Shown here: positions 47,286 to 59,225 of the stretch, piece by piece | How positions within the stretch are numbered: the first letter of the stretch is position 1 | Layout of the letters: each line of letters begins with the position of its first letter | NCBI GenBank assembly: GCA_032173965.1 | Contig: CM063292.1 | Coordinates: forward strand, 2,680,001 to 2,744,000 | Direction of reading: 5' to 3' | Source of the DNA: Sitta carolinensis | Lineage: Eukaryota > Chordata > Aves > Passeriformes > Sittidae | Length of the DNA stretch: 64,000 bases | Position numbers and translations under genes: made by a program | Notes under the pieces: generated by a model | Told to the model about the DNA's origin: nothing | Seen by the model: only the letters and a program-made list of their open reading frames with translations | Databases searched by the model: none

Positions 47286-50200
47286 TCGCTCTGATTCATC
47301 CAACTTCTGATAAATATTCCAACTCCAATCTTAAAATGAACTAAACGTTTGCAGGGGAGGTGCAGATCCTTTGGAAAATTTCACTGAGGGAGTCAATCAA
47401 TGTGCAATCAATATGGATTTCCTTTCCTTTCCTCCCCAGGTCATCTCAGAGAGGCCGAGGATCTCTGGAAGCAGCCCCAGAGAGCAAAATGCAATTCTGG
47501 AGGTCAAACCACCTCGGTTTAATCATGGAAAGGGACGTGGGGACACTGGCAGTGCCACTTGGCTTCAGCAGTGAGAACACGAGCCTGAGCACAGACCTTC
47601 CTTTCTTTAAAGCAGCAAGCCTCAAACCCCCTGGAATGGCACAGAAAGTGCAGCTCTGTGGCTCAGCTCAGCTTCAGGCTAATTACTGCAAAAATAAGCA
47701 AACACACCTGGGAAAGCAGGAGGACACGGCCTGGAAAGTTCTGCAGGGACTTTGGGCTACCAGGAGTTCACTTGGAGCAGAATTTGCTGCAGCAGTTGCA
47801 GGAGGGGGGGAAGAAAAGTCAGAGCAGAGCAGCAGCTCCAGGCAGTGCCTCCTCCAGAGGGAGGGAAATGCCACACTCTGGAGCCTGAGCAGGGCAGGTA
47901 CCTGGAAACACTCGGAAAACACGAGATCCCTCTGGAAAAACACAAGTAGGACTCTTGTCTGAACAATTATTCACTCTGAAATCTGAAGGGCTGGTAGCCA
48001 TGGATATGGGAATGCTTAGAAATGTGGCAGCTTTCAGCACATGAATGTTTCCCTTCTTTCCCCTGCCCTTTTTTTGATCCCGTCTAACTGCTCCGTGTGT
48101 TTGCTTTATTCTTTAAGGAAAGGTAAACCTGGCTTGGCTCACAGTGCGGGATGGGTGGATGGGAACACATCTGTGTGACTTGGAGACCTCTGGAAAAACC
48201 GAGGAAAAATTTGGAAAAAAAATTTGAGTAAAATTTCTGGTTTATGTCCTGTTTTACAGCAGGAGCTGAGGTTTGTCCCTGGCAGCTCTGGAGCAGGAGG
48301 AGCAGTGGGATCAAAGGCTCCAGGTATCCCCTGGGAGACAAAATTCCTGTTGGGAACATCAGTTCTGTCACACAGAAAAGCTCAAGGGCTTGGTTGGGGT
48401 TTTTTTTGAGAACTTTTGCAGTTTTTGGCCTGTCCTCCTGTTGTTTTCCAAAGGGCTGGGAATCACCAGTTGCCTCCAGTCTATCAGGAGCCATTTCTGT
48501 AATGTGGATGTTCCTGGGGCAAAATTCTCTGAAAATTCTGGGGAAAAAAAATTCTCTTTTGTTCCTTGTCTCCCAGAGCAGGAGCTGGGGTTTGTCCCTG
48601 GCAGTTCTGGAGCAGGAGGAGCAGAGGGATCAAAGGCTCCCAGAGCCACCCCAATGCTCCAAGTATCAAAGTGCTCATTGGGAACATCAATTCTGTCACA
48701 CAGAAAAGCCCAACAGGGGCTTGGATGGGGTTTCTGGAGAACTTTTGCAGTCTTTGGCCTGTCCTCCTGTTGTTTTCCAAAGGGCTGGGAATCACCAGTT
48801 GCCTCCAGTCTATCAGGAGCCATCTCTGCCTTCCCATCTGTAAAACGTGGATGTTCCTGAGGCTGCAGCAGAGATGGAGCAGAGATAGATCCATATCCTG
48901 AACTCATTTCTCCCAGGCACTTCAGTGGGATGCCCAGCCCAGAACAATGGCAGGATACACGACCCTAAACATTTCTGCAGGGCTTTGAAAGATGAAAAGC
49001 AGGGACTTTGCTACCTATGTCAGAGGAGGGGCAGGGAAACGTCCCATGATGTTTATAGGAGCCATCAGGGACATTACACATGGAAACATGGGAAATGCTG
49101 CCCTTTTCTGGGAGGGAGATAATCTTTAAGAGATGGCAACCAGGAAATCAAAGCTTTTTGGTACACAAGAGCCTCCCAAGCAGGGGGGTTTGCCTGAGGA
49201 ACGTGGCCACAGCCACAGATGTTTCCTCCAGAGCCAGAAGTGCTGCGAGGGGCTGTTCCTTCGGAGGAACCGGAACGAGAGAAATCCCTGCACATGCTTT
49301 TCCTCCCCCCTCCTCACCCCTGTGGAGAAAAAAACACAGCCCCAGTGTTGGATTTTTCAATGGAAACATTCCCCTAAAAGCTGTTTGTTTCTCCCTTTGG
49401 AGCAGTAGAAGATGATGAAATAAAAAAAAAAGCGTACACAGAAAAAAAAAAAAACCAAAAAAACCATGACTTGGAGACAGTGTTTAACCAACCCTTTCCT
49501 GATTTTTTTATTGGGATAATTGGATAAAACCTCTGTCCTTCCAGGCTGCTTGTTGGGAGGGGATCAAGGAGATGCTGGAGGGCTGGATGTGGACCTGGAT
49601 GTGAGATCCAGGAAAAAGCCTTGATGGTGAGAATTCTCTTTTTTTTTTCCTCCCCTGGAAACAAATAGTCTCTGACTCTTGTAACTCAGAGCTTACCCAG
49701 CAACCCAGCTTGTTTACTGTTGTCTTTGGTGGCTTGAAGCTGTGTGGCCTTGTCCCTGTTCCAGGAAATGCACGGACAGGGCTGGCTGAAGGAAAACCCT
49801 CACGCCTGAGCAGTTCTGGGGGTGGCACGGAGCCACCTCGCCCTCATTGTTAGCAGATTCCAGCCTTGCCTCCCTGCCCTGTGCCACACACCACGCTGGC
49901 ACTGATGGCCTCCCAACAAAAAACCCCTCCAAAGTCACCCTCTTCTCCCTCGTGGAGCTGGTGGAGGCTCCAGTCATGCCAGGCTGGTTTTCCCTCTGTT
50001 TCTGCCCCAAATGAGGGCAGGGAGAAAGGGAGAACAGTCCTGGGAAGGTCATGTCCCTCATGGAACACCTTGGTGGTGGATCCCAAACCCTCCCAGCTCC
50101 AGGGGTTCACTCCAGACCGGCATCTTCCCCTTCAAAAAGAGGGAAGAGCAGCAACAACAGCTCAACAACAGCATCCCAAATGTTTGTGCCATGAAAGGAG

Positions 50201-51264
50201 CTGGAAAGAATGTGCCTGCCCACATGACAGGCGAGGCATCGGGCTGTGCAGAGAATACAGAGCCCTCAGTCTGAGCTTCTGGGAACAAAGTTGGCCCAGG
50301 AAAGCATTTCCCATTGTACTGCTGAACGTTTGTGCTCATCTCACAGCTCTGCTGCTGCACCCAGGGCTGTGCTAGGCATCACTGCACTCCCTGTTTGAAG
50401 CAGAGTAGAGATCTCTCAGCAGCAGTTCAGGCTTTCCTGCAGCACCCAGGCACTGCTTTGCCACTGCTGATGGTTTCCTGAGGAGTGTCAAGCAGTAAAA
50501 GTGGGCCAGGACCCACCTGAGATGAGGCACATTTTGTGTCTTTAGCCACAGCAGGTACAGAATGAGGAGTTCTGACTTCAGGAAGTGTTCTGCTCTTTCA
50601 AGGCTGCTCATTCAGTCAGACAATATTTCAGGGTATGGATTTTATGGTTTGGTTGTTGGTATCTTGCTCGGGGCCAAAGGAAAACATAAGCAGGCTTCAA
50701 TTCCTCGAGAGTTCTTAGGAGCTCAGAACCCAAGGATCCAATAAAATCTGTTGCATTTCAGAGTTTTGTGGACTCACAGAAATCCCTCCTGACTTTGCTC
50801 TAAGTGATGCCTTCCTGAGCATGCAGAGAGCCTGGAACAATAGTTCTGAGAAGGGCAGTCTGCCCCATTCACTTTTTCTACACAATCTGCTGTTTCCTTT
50901 AGGGTCAGCCCACAAGAGAAAACCCACATCATACAGCTGGAGACACCAGAAGGCCATGCAGGGCTGTGCCTCGGCCACTCTTGTGTTTAATTTATTAAAT
51001 TTAATTTAATTCCATGGCAGTTTGGCAGCTGGCTCTGAAAAGTCTTTTAGCTGGAGGAGCAGCACCAAGATCCCCATCCTTGCCTCTGTTTCCCTGACTC
51101 TGCAAGGCACAACTGCACTGATTTCAGAGAGGGATTTACTGAGATGGCAGAAAGACCTTGACATTTATTAATCACCTGGATCAAAAAGACAAGGATCACT
51201 GCAGCATTTTTCCAGTCTATTCAAAATGTCAATAAGCTTACAGCAATTATTTTTCTTCCTAACT
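47286..51264. other. Intergenic, one tandem duplication, no gene seen
   Basis: No exon was supported on either strand. Contains the 48.26-48.86 kb tandem duplication listed separately and A-rich runs at 49,422-49,454. The rest is unclassified unique sequence. Confidence 0.5.
48257..48860 (+). repeat. About 0.32-kb tandem segmental duplication
   Basis: The segments starting AGCAGGAGCTGRGGTTTGTCC at about 48,259 and 48,578 match through TGGCAGYTCTGGAGCAGGAG. They match again through TTTCCAAAGGGCTGGGAATC and CAGTCTATCAGGAGCCAT (to about 48,494 and 48,822), with indels between. Confidence 0.9.
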
Positions 51265-51480
51265 ACAGTTCATAGAAACATAAAAGCTGAAGAGGAGCTG
51301 CAGGATCATCAAATGCAATCTGTGACCCATCCCTACCTCGTCAGCAGCCCAGAGAGCCACGTCCAGCCTTGCTTGGACCCCTCCTGGGCAGCCCCTTCCA
51401 ATTCCTGACCACCCTTTCCAGGAAGAAATTCCTCCTCATTTCCAACCTGCTGCACACCCCTAGTTAGAATCTCCTCATAG
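51265..51480 (-). mobile_element. CR1 LINE fragment, minus orientation
   Basis: CATAGAAACATAAAAGCTGA at the 3' end, then CCCCTTCCAATTCCTGACCA and GGAAGAAATTCCTCCTCATT, correspond to the reverse complement of a CR1 3' half. Confidence 0.65.
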
Positions 51481-52249
51481 CATGGTTTGGAGTTTAACTT
51501 TCAACTGGGAAAGCAACAGGATATTGGGTAAATACAGTGAAATGTGGCCTGAAAAACATGACAGAAAAAAAGTGACCAGCTGGAAAAAGCCAGAGTTTGG
51601 ACACTGCTCACCTGTGGGCTTCACCCAGAACCACAACTGCAAACAGAAAAACATCCAGATGTTTGTCCAAACAAAACTGGCCCCTGGCTGCAGGCTGGGC
51701 TGACAGGAAAGGAAGCAAAGTTACCACATTTACAGAACACATCAACAGAGCTGCACCGAAACTTCAGATGGGAAGAAAGGAAAGGAGGCAGAGGATGTGA
51801 TTCCCACAAATGTCACCAGAAAAAGGGTGGTTCCACCTGGAAATGCAACAGGGGAAGTTTGAGATGCTGGAAGTTTTCCTTGGCAGAGTCACTGGGTTTT
51901 AAACTGCTAAGGTCATCTGGACATCTTCAGCAGAGCAAGAAATATCCCAGAGTCCAAAGGAACAGCAAATGATCCCATTACTCAATTTGCCATCATTTGG
52001 AAGGGGCAAGCAGGGATGGAGAATTATTTTTTTGCTTTTCTTTCCTGTGCTTTGGAAGCTGATGATGCAGTGAGTGTGTTTGGGTAGTAACATAACCCTG
52101 ACTCTCAGCCCTGAAATGAGACCCAGAGGGTTGTGCAGGGCTCGTCTGAGTTTGGACTCAGTGATACTGGAAATCATTTGGAGCTGCACAAAGAATGGAA
52201 TGGAACCAGTGATTTTTTCCAGATCCTTTGCTGACTTAACAAGAAGCTC

Positions 52250-52740
52250 ACAGAATGACAGAATGGTTTGGGTTGGAAGGGATTTGAATGACCATCTTGT
52301 TCCAAGCCCTGTGCTGTGAACAAGGACACTTTTCACTGTCCCAGGCTGCTCCAAGCCCTGTCCAGCCTGGTTTTGGACACTTCCAGGGATGCAGGGGCAG
52401 CCACAGCTCCTCTGGGCACCTGTGCCAGGGCCTGCCCACCCTCCCAGGGGAGAATTTCTCCCTAAAATCCCATCTAACCCTGCTCTCTGTCCCTTTGAAG
52501 CCACTCCCCCTTGTCCAGTGTCCCTCTCCACGGGGAGAAAGCCACAAGGAGCTCGCCCCCCAGCCTTCCTTCCTCCAGGCTGAACAACCCCAACTCCCTC
52601 TACCTTTGCTCCCAGCAGAGCTGCTCCATCCCTCTGCTCATCCTGGTGCCTCCTCTGCACTCTGTCCAACAGCTCCAGGTCCTTCCTGTGCTGGGATCCC
52701 AGGGCTGGCAGCAGCTCCAAAGCTTTCCTTGAGCCCTTCC
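52250..52740 (-). mobile_element. CR1 LINE, about 0.5 kb, minus orientation
   Basis: It starts CACAGAATGACAGAATGGTT TGGGTTGGAAGGGATTTGAA and continues through CAGGCTGCTCCAAGCCCTGT, CTGAACAACCCCAACTCCC and GTGCCTCCTCTGCACTC. This is the full reverse-complement course of a CR1 3' region. It sits immediately beyond the predicted MTHFSD polyadenylation site. Confidence 0.9.
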
Positions 52741-52771
52741 CTACAGAGCCACATGACAACGATGAGAACCT

Positions 52772-52777
52772 TTTATT
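52772..52777 (-). terminator. MTHFSD: Candidate MTHFSD polyadenylation signal
   Basis: TTTATT on the plus strand is AATAAA on the minus strand. It is the only exact signal I found between the MTHFSD stop codon and the downstream CR1, and would give a 3' UTR of about 1.25 kb. Confidence 0.4.
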
Positions 52778-54014
52778 TAGTGCTGAATAAATGTCTGACC
52801 CTCGAGGCATAATAAGCTGCTTAAAATATACTTAACAGTACTCCCTGGCTAAAAAAAAAAAAGTTTCCAACTCTTACTTTAAAGAAAAAAAAATCCATTT
52901 AGATGCTTACTTTGACTACGTGCCCAACATCACTGGCAAAAGTGCTTCTGTTTAGAAAGGATGGCTGGGCCAAAATTCAACTTGTTTTTCAGGAATAGGA
53001 AACCCAAAGGGGGAAAAAAAAAGGTAATAAGAGCCCTAGCAGATAAATCATTATTGGCCATGACACTGGAAGGGAATGCTCATGTCCAGGACACTTTCCC
53101 CTGGAGAAGTTGTGTGGTGCTGTCCCACCCTCCTCACTGGTGATGGGGAAGAGCATCAGGAATGGTGACAGAGGCACAGAGGCTTTGCTGCAATCTCAGC
53201 AAATTCCCAAAGAATTCCATGCCAGACTAAGCACCAACAAGTTCTGAACATGGCTTTTCATTTCCACTAGAATAATATTAATGTTGTTGCACAGAGGCAA
53301 AGGAATCACAGCCCATTATAAGAGACAATCAGGAAAAGCAGCAATTTTATAATTATCTGATCCATCAGAAAGGCAGTTTTGGGAAAAAGCAGAGAAAACT
53401 GGGATTTGCTTTCCTCTGAAATAAGAAATATCAGGTTTACCAAGGGCTGATTTAGCAAAGAGCTGAGAAAAGGGTTCCCATCTTTCCCACCTGATGTTAC
53501 CAGCTCTTACTAGAACTAGAACTAAGCCAGTGTTTCCACAGCCACTCTTCAAGGCACAAAAAGGACAACCTCCCTCTCCCTGGCCATTTTTATAAAAAAT
53601 AAATGTAAAACTTCCAACAGGCAAAGCCCATTTTTTAGTAAACAGAATTGTAACCCTTAGGACAGATTTCCTGCTGCTAGCTTTTACCCTCAGAGGTATA
53701 AAGGGGCAGATCTGCCCTGAAATGACTGACTGGAACCACCCTGCTGCAGGTGCTAAGGGGCAGGGCTTTAAGCCAGGCTTAGCAAAAACACCAAACAAAG
53801 TGTAGGTACTTTGTGGGCAATTATTTATAGAAAACACTTCTGTCACCTCTGTGAGGACAAACCTTTGCATGTCCAAGTGCAGAAGTGAGGAAAGTTTGTG
53901 CAGAAATTTCGCTTGGTTAAACCTGAGGGTTACTAAAAACCTTAAAACTTCAGGTTGGCTTCTCACAAAACAATGAAAACACCTTTTTTTGTGTTTTTTT
54001 TTTCCCCTTCATCT
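52778..54014 (-). other. MTHFSD: Presumed MTHFSD 3' UTR
   Basis: Non-coding sequence lies between the MTHFSD stop codon and the candidate polyadenylation signal. No coding exon was seen; one open frame at 53,316-53,966 has no recognisable features. The length is inferred from the signal only. Confidence 0.4.
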
Positions 54015-54494
54015 TCACTTATGACTATTGATTTCCCCTTGCCCTTTGCTCCTCTGGCTCCTGGCCAGCTCTACTCTCAGAGCATTGCCCCCAAGGCTCA
54101 GGCCTTGCAAGGAGGACACAGCTCTGGCTGCAGACCCCTGATCCCTGTAAGTCAGGAAAGCCCTGTGCTGTGCTCCCTGCCAGCTCAGCCCTGCAGGAAC
54201 CACCTGCAGCTCCCTCAGGGCACTTTTCAGCTCGCTCACCCTCAGGCTGCCAGGCAAATTCCCCACATACACCGTGGTAATTGTGGCAGATCCCTCGAAT
54301 TTGGGATTTACAGGCTCATTTCCCACTGGAGCTGCCCGTGGTTGGGTGTTTGCAGGCAGCACCTTCTCCTTGGAAGCTGCTGCTCTGCTGGGGTTGGCCA
54401 GCTCATCTTGGAGGGTGACATCCTTGCCAGCCTGCTTCTCCCTGCATCGAAGAGTCTTTAGGATGGGGATTTTTCCCAGCATCTCAGAGGTGAC
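54015..54494 (-). CDS. MTHFSD: MTHFSD last coding exon (RRM domain)
   Basis: This 480-bp exon encodes the C-terminal 159 residues of methenyltetrahydrofolate synthetase domain-containing protein. It opens VTSEMLGKIPILKTLRCREK QAGKDVTLQ, matching the end of the cyclo-ligase-like region in vertebrate MTHFSD. It then runs through a low-complexity linker into a C-terminal RRM with RNP2-like VYVGNLP, RNP1-like HRAFLTY, and a closing ALRVELAR strand before SHK and the stop. The family pairs a 5-formyl-THF cyclo-ligase-like fold with an RNA-recognition motif and is reported as an RNA-binding stress-granule-associated protein; enzymatic activity is doubtful. The acceptor is TTTTTAG|GTCACC. The frame is in phase with the exon ending at 62,605, and no residues are missing between them compared with the family. 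Confidence 0.96.
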   Translation of the reverse strand, partial: VTSEMLGKIPILKTLRCREKQAGKDVTLQDELANPSRAAASKEKVLPANTQPRAAPVGNEPVNPKFEGSATITTVYVGNLPGSLRVSELKSALRELQVVPAGLSWQGAQHRAFLTYRDQGSAARAVSSLQGLSLGGNALRVELARSQRSKGQGEINSHK

Positions 54495-54851
54495 CTAAAA
54501 AGGAGGAAGATGGATATAATTATTATAAAAGGATTCCTTGCCTTCTAGAAAAAGAGGATGAGCATCAGGGTTTGTTTGTGCCATTAAAAAAAAAAGAGAA
54601 GAACCTGCTGCCACACAGAGTGCCAGAGCATTCCAAATGTTCCTAATTGGGAAGTCTCTCCCTAAATACACACTGCAGGACAAAAATAAACATGTAAGCA
54701 AGCAGCACAATGTGGGTCCAGCAGGCAAATCCCAACCAAGTCAGGACTATTCCAATTTGACATTTCTTTATCTGAGTGCTTTCAGATCTGCATTCTCCTT
54801 GTTGTCCCTCTGTGTTTGCTTTGACTGAGGGCCTGTGCTCCTGCCTTGGGA

Positions 54852-55110
54852 GAATTTTATACAATCCCTGCCCTGGCACAATCCATCCCAACCCCTGCCC
54901 TGGCACAATCCATCCCAATCCCTGCTCTGGCACAATGCATCCCTGCCCTGGCACAATCCATCCCAACCCCTGTCCTGGCAGAATTCTATACAATCCCTGC
55001 CCTGGCACAATCCATCCCAACCCCTGTCCTGGCAGAATTCTATACAATCCCTGCCCTGGCACAATCCATCCCAACCCCTGCCCTGGCACAATCCACCCCA
55101 ATCCATCAGA
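54852..55110 (+). repeat. 27-bp minisatellite with 54-bp dimer
   Basis: Units such as CCCTGCCCTGGCACAATCCA (27 bp) alternate with CCTGTCCTGGCAGAATTCTA variants. The resulting 54-bp dimer occurs at 54,969 and 55,023. Confidence 0.92.
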
Positions 55111-55232
55111 CACTTCCATTCTGCAGAGCTCCTGTCCCCAGAACAGGATATCCCGTGGGCTGGGTCACACAATGGTGGAGGCTGCAGCGGGAGCGTGCCT
55201 TGGAGCAGGGCTCCTCTGGATGTGGGCCCAGC

Positions 55233-55305
55233 TGGAGGCACATCCCCTGCTCGGGGCACATCCCCTGCTCAGGGCACATTCCCTGCTCAGGACACATCCC
55301 CTCTG
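55233..55305 (+). repeat. 20-bp tandem repeat, four copies
   Basis: Copies of CATCCCCTGCTCRGGGCA; the third and fourth carry ATTCCC and GGACA variants. Confidence 0.85.
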
Positions 55306-56854
55306 TGCCATCCGACCTCCCACACCAGCCCCAGCTCCTCAGATCCCACAGGGATTCCTGGAGCAGGGAATGGAATAGAAGCACTCGGCCACTGCACCTC
55401 CCACTGTGAGCCCGTCATTCCTTCCATCCATCCACCCATCCATCCATCCATGCCCTGGACCCAAAGAGCTTTTCTGGAAGGGCTCTTCCTCTCAACAGCT
55501 GAACCCCATCCATGTGAGGCATGAGCTGCCCCAGGCTGCACTCAGACCCTGGCAGGAAATGCAGTGGTTCCCCAGCTAATGTGGTCGAGCTCTTGGCTTG
55601 CACACTGCACTTGGAAGGAGCAGGAATTCCTGCTTGGCTGCTGGACAAGTCCAACATCCATCAACACCAGCTCCAATGCTGAAATTTAGGGAGCAAAACA
55701 GAGCCTGGGGTTGCAATGCCTGAGCTAGCAGAGAGCCAGGCTAGTAGCCCACAATGAGAGTGGGCCACTCTAGCAGGCTGGTCTGAGCAGCACCAGAATA
55801 TCCCAGCCAGCACATGCCTGCAGATGTCCCAGCTCAGCCCTCACTCAGCCCAGAGCCTCTGAATTCCTGCTCCTGCAGGCACAGTCACAGCCAGGCTGCA
55901 TCTGCACAACATCAGGCTCAGCTCTCGGGGGACAGGAGCCCAGCTCTGAAGTGACTCGAGGAAAAGCCAAGCCAGGGTGGGGACAATGTCAGGGTGAGGT
56001 GACAGGAAAGTCACTCAACAGAATTCTCTTAGTGCTTCCAGGGCTCATCTGCTGAAGAGCAAACAAGCAGGTTTTATTTCAGGCAGGAATTAGGCAAAAA
56101 TATGATTCCCTAAAGCCTGTGCTAGTTCTGCTAAAACAACATCCAACAGCCAGGACTTGCTCTGGGGACTTGCTCCAGGAGCCTCCACACTCAGAAAGGT
56201 GCAGACCATTTTCACATTTTACAGAGTTATTACCCCGTGGATTCTGGGGCTGATTTGTTTTTCTCAGCCAAGAATTCCAAGTGCTGTGTTTGACAGCAAA
56301 CTCCCCTTCCCTGAGTGATACAACACCAAACCAAGGGCTGAAGGATCTCACTTTGTTTGTACTGGCCAACAATTAAGAACATTTGTTGTCCTCTGTCAAA
56401 TTTCGATGTGAAATGTAAGCTCTATGCTAATTAAACCAAACAGGAAAAACATTTTTCTGTTCTCATGCAACCAATCGCTCCTGGCCCCCAAAGCACAACC
56501 TCAACCTCTTCCTGAACACAGCTCCTTTCATCCTGAAATGAAACTCAGTTGCCAAGACACGGGTTGGGTGTTTGGTTAGAAAGGGAAATGCTACCAAGGG
56601 CAAACCCTCAGGGTTTGGGAGATTAGGGCCATCAGAGATGGGCACCGAGAGGATAAACTCAGCAATTCCCAGGCTTCCAAGGACAATCCAAGGGCAAGAT
56701 TTAGATAATCCAAGGAACAGCACAATCTCTGAGAGACTTCCACCAGGCATCTCTTCTTCTCACTAAGCAGATTTTGGCATCAGACTGCAGCTCTTGGAGC
56801 TACTGTTTCAGGCAACCTCAGGAAGATGGAAGAAAACAGCATTTATGTTTTAGG

Positions 56855-57045
56855 AGGAATTTCTGCACAGAAAGGGGGATTAGACATTGGAATTACTGCC
56901 CAGGGAGGTGGTGGAGCCCTCAGCCCTGGAGGTGTTTAAGGCAAGGCAGGACATGGCACTCAAGTGTCTGGTCTGGGATCAGTCACAGGTAGGACTTGAT
57001 GATTTTGGAGGGTTTTTCCAACCTCAACGATTCTGGATTTTTTCT
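56855..57045 (+). mobile_element. CR1 LINE, 3' end
   Basis: AATTACTGCCCAGGGAGGTG GTGGAGCCCTCAGCCCTGGA, then GTGTTTAAGGCAAGGCAGGA and TTTTTCCAACCTCAACGATT CTGG, give the standard CR1 3' terminus inside the MTHFSD intron. Confidence 0.9.
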
Positions 57046-58497
57046 AAGGGCTATGAATTATTTCCTTTAAAGTTCTGACCAAACACCTCCATGAAGTGAT
57101 TCTGTCATTCCCTTAAAATCCAGCCCTGTGCACCAGACCTTCACAGCACCAAAGCAGAAAGGCAGCTGATTTAGGACTTGCAGTTTTCTGCATTAGCAAA
57201 GATTTGTAAAAAAACATTAGACAAGTTCTGACACTGTCAGCTGACACCCTCCTGCCACAAGAGGTCCAGAGGATTTACCTTGAGGGCTTTTTTCTCTGGG
57301 GTCTAGGAGAACATTTCAGCTGGGTCAAACCCTTCCCTATTTTCTCCCACGGAAAGACAGAAACTCCATTTGGGCTTTCAATTCAATAAACAAATCCACT
57401 GGGGTTTTGAGGGTTTTGGGGGTGAGAACTAAAAGGGCAAAGGGGGCAGTGGGTGGCAGGGGAGAGGAAAAAGCTTGTTCTGCTCTGTTGCAAAAGAGCA
57501 AACAAAAGAACCCTGTGGTAGTACAATGTGTTGCTAATTAAAATCATGCAAAAAGTTCCTTTTGTCCTGTGAGCTGGGGAGGATTGCAAGGATTTATTTC
57601 CATGTGGAGAGAGGCCAAAGATATTCCTCCACTCTTTCAAACGAGCTGCACACTTCTGGGTGCTGTGCTGGCTGGTCAGTGCTCCCTAAGCCTTGCTTAT
57701 CCCTATCCCTGTCTCTTGCTTTAGGCTAAGCCAGAATTTAAGGGACATTCCAGCCCAAGTCTGGTTGACCCAGCTATGTGAACATGGGCAAACCCAGCAC
57801 TGGAAGCTTCCCCCATCCCTCTAAAGTCAAGGCCAAAGCATTTAGTGATGTTTTTAAACTTGGATTGAGTGTTGGGATTTAGCTTTGGTAGTGAAACCAA
57901 AGCTGAAGAAGTTTCCTATTAACCCCTGACCACCAATTCCCAGAGCAATCCCACACTTCAGCCCTCTGGGGTTGGTCAACAGAAGGGCTCGAGGGTCTGT
58001 GCCATAAACTCTGAAGTGATCTGGGTTAAAAATAACTCCACCAAAGGCAATTCATCATTTATTAATCCTGCTTACTCGCTGCCATGACTGGGAGAGCCTT
58101 GGGGAAGGAGGACAGCAGGCTGGATAAATTCTTCTGGCATACAATTACTGGGAAAGGAGCTGAGGAGGGAAATGTGGCCCCTTTCTGACAGAAACCTGAG
58201 GACAGCAGTCCTGGATGCTGAGTGCCAACACAAATCCCCCAGCACTGAACCCACAGCTATGAGAGCTGGCCTGATCCCCAAATGTGGGGGCACAGGGAGT
58301 CCTGCAGCATCCCTGCTGGAACACCAGAGCCCTCCTCACCTCTGCTCCCACTGCTCTGCTCTGCCAGGATTTTGCTGGGGAGAGGGAAGGAAGTGTTTGT
58401 GCTCTGCCACAGTGAGCAATGCTGGCCCCTGAGCTAGCCCAGGGCAAGGCAAAGAGCACTGAGACTTCCCTGGAAACATAGGCAGCCTGGAGTGAGG

Positions 58498-58676
58498 CTG
58501 GGATAATGGGATCATGGGATTGGGTGGGATGGGACTGGGTTGGATGGGATGGGATTGCGCTGGATGGGGTTGGATGGGATTGGACAGAATGGGATTGGGT
58601 TAAATACAATTGGATGGGATGGGATTGGATGGAATGGGACTGGGTTGGATTGTATAGGATTGGGTTGGGATTGGAG
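58498..58676 (+). repeat. TGGGATTGGA-type degenerate simple repeat
   Basis: About 180 bases are built from 5-bp steps (TGGGA, TTGGA, TGGGT) with almost no C on the plus strand. Confidence 0.9.
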
Positions 58677-58744
58677 GCTGTCCTTATCCTGCTATTTCCT
58701 TCTGCTTCCCACAGCTCCTCACCTCACTGACACAGGAACACCCG

Positions 58745-59225
58745 GATTTTGTGAGACCCCACCTGGAATCCCCTGCTCAGCTCCGGTGTCCTCAGCATTA
58801 AAAAAACATGGAATGCTGGATCAAGTCCAGAGGAGGCCATGAAGTTGGCAGGACTGGGACACCTTCCCTGTGGGAACAGGCTGGGAAAACTGGAGCTGGT
58901 CAGTCTGGAGACATCCCAGCACCTTCCAGGCCCTGAATGGGCTCCAAGGAAAGGGACTTTCCTCCAAGGAGAGGGACTGTTCATCAGTGAAGGACAAGGG
59001 GAATGGCCTCAAAATGGAAGAGGGGAAAAATTAGTTTGGATAGAGAGCAGGAATTCTCCTCTGTGAGGGTGGGAGACCCTGGCACAGGTGCCCCTGGATC
59101 CCTGGCAGTGTCCAAGGCCAGGCTGGAAGGGCTTGGAGCAGCCTGGGACAGTGAAAGGTGTGCAGGGACAGGGAACAAAGTTCTCTTTAAAATCCCTTCC
59201 AACCCAAACCATTGGAGGATTTTAA
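58745..59225 (+). mobile_element. CR1 LINE, about 0.5 kb
   Basis: GACCCCACCTGGAATCCCCT, AAGTCCAGAGGAGGCCATGA, GGAATTCTCCTCTGTGAGGG, AGGCCAGGCTGGAAGGGCTT and ATCCCTTCCAACCCAAACCA run in CR1 order through to the 3' end. Confidence 0.92.

Noticed and set aside
53316..53966. 216-codon minus-strand frame next to the MTHFSD stop
   Set aside because: It lies in the presumed 3' UTR with no recognisable domain, and no splice link to MTHFSD is needed since the RRM exon ends at its own stop.
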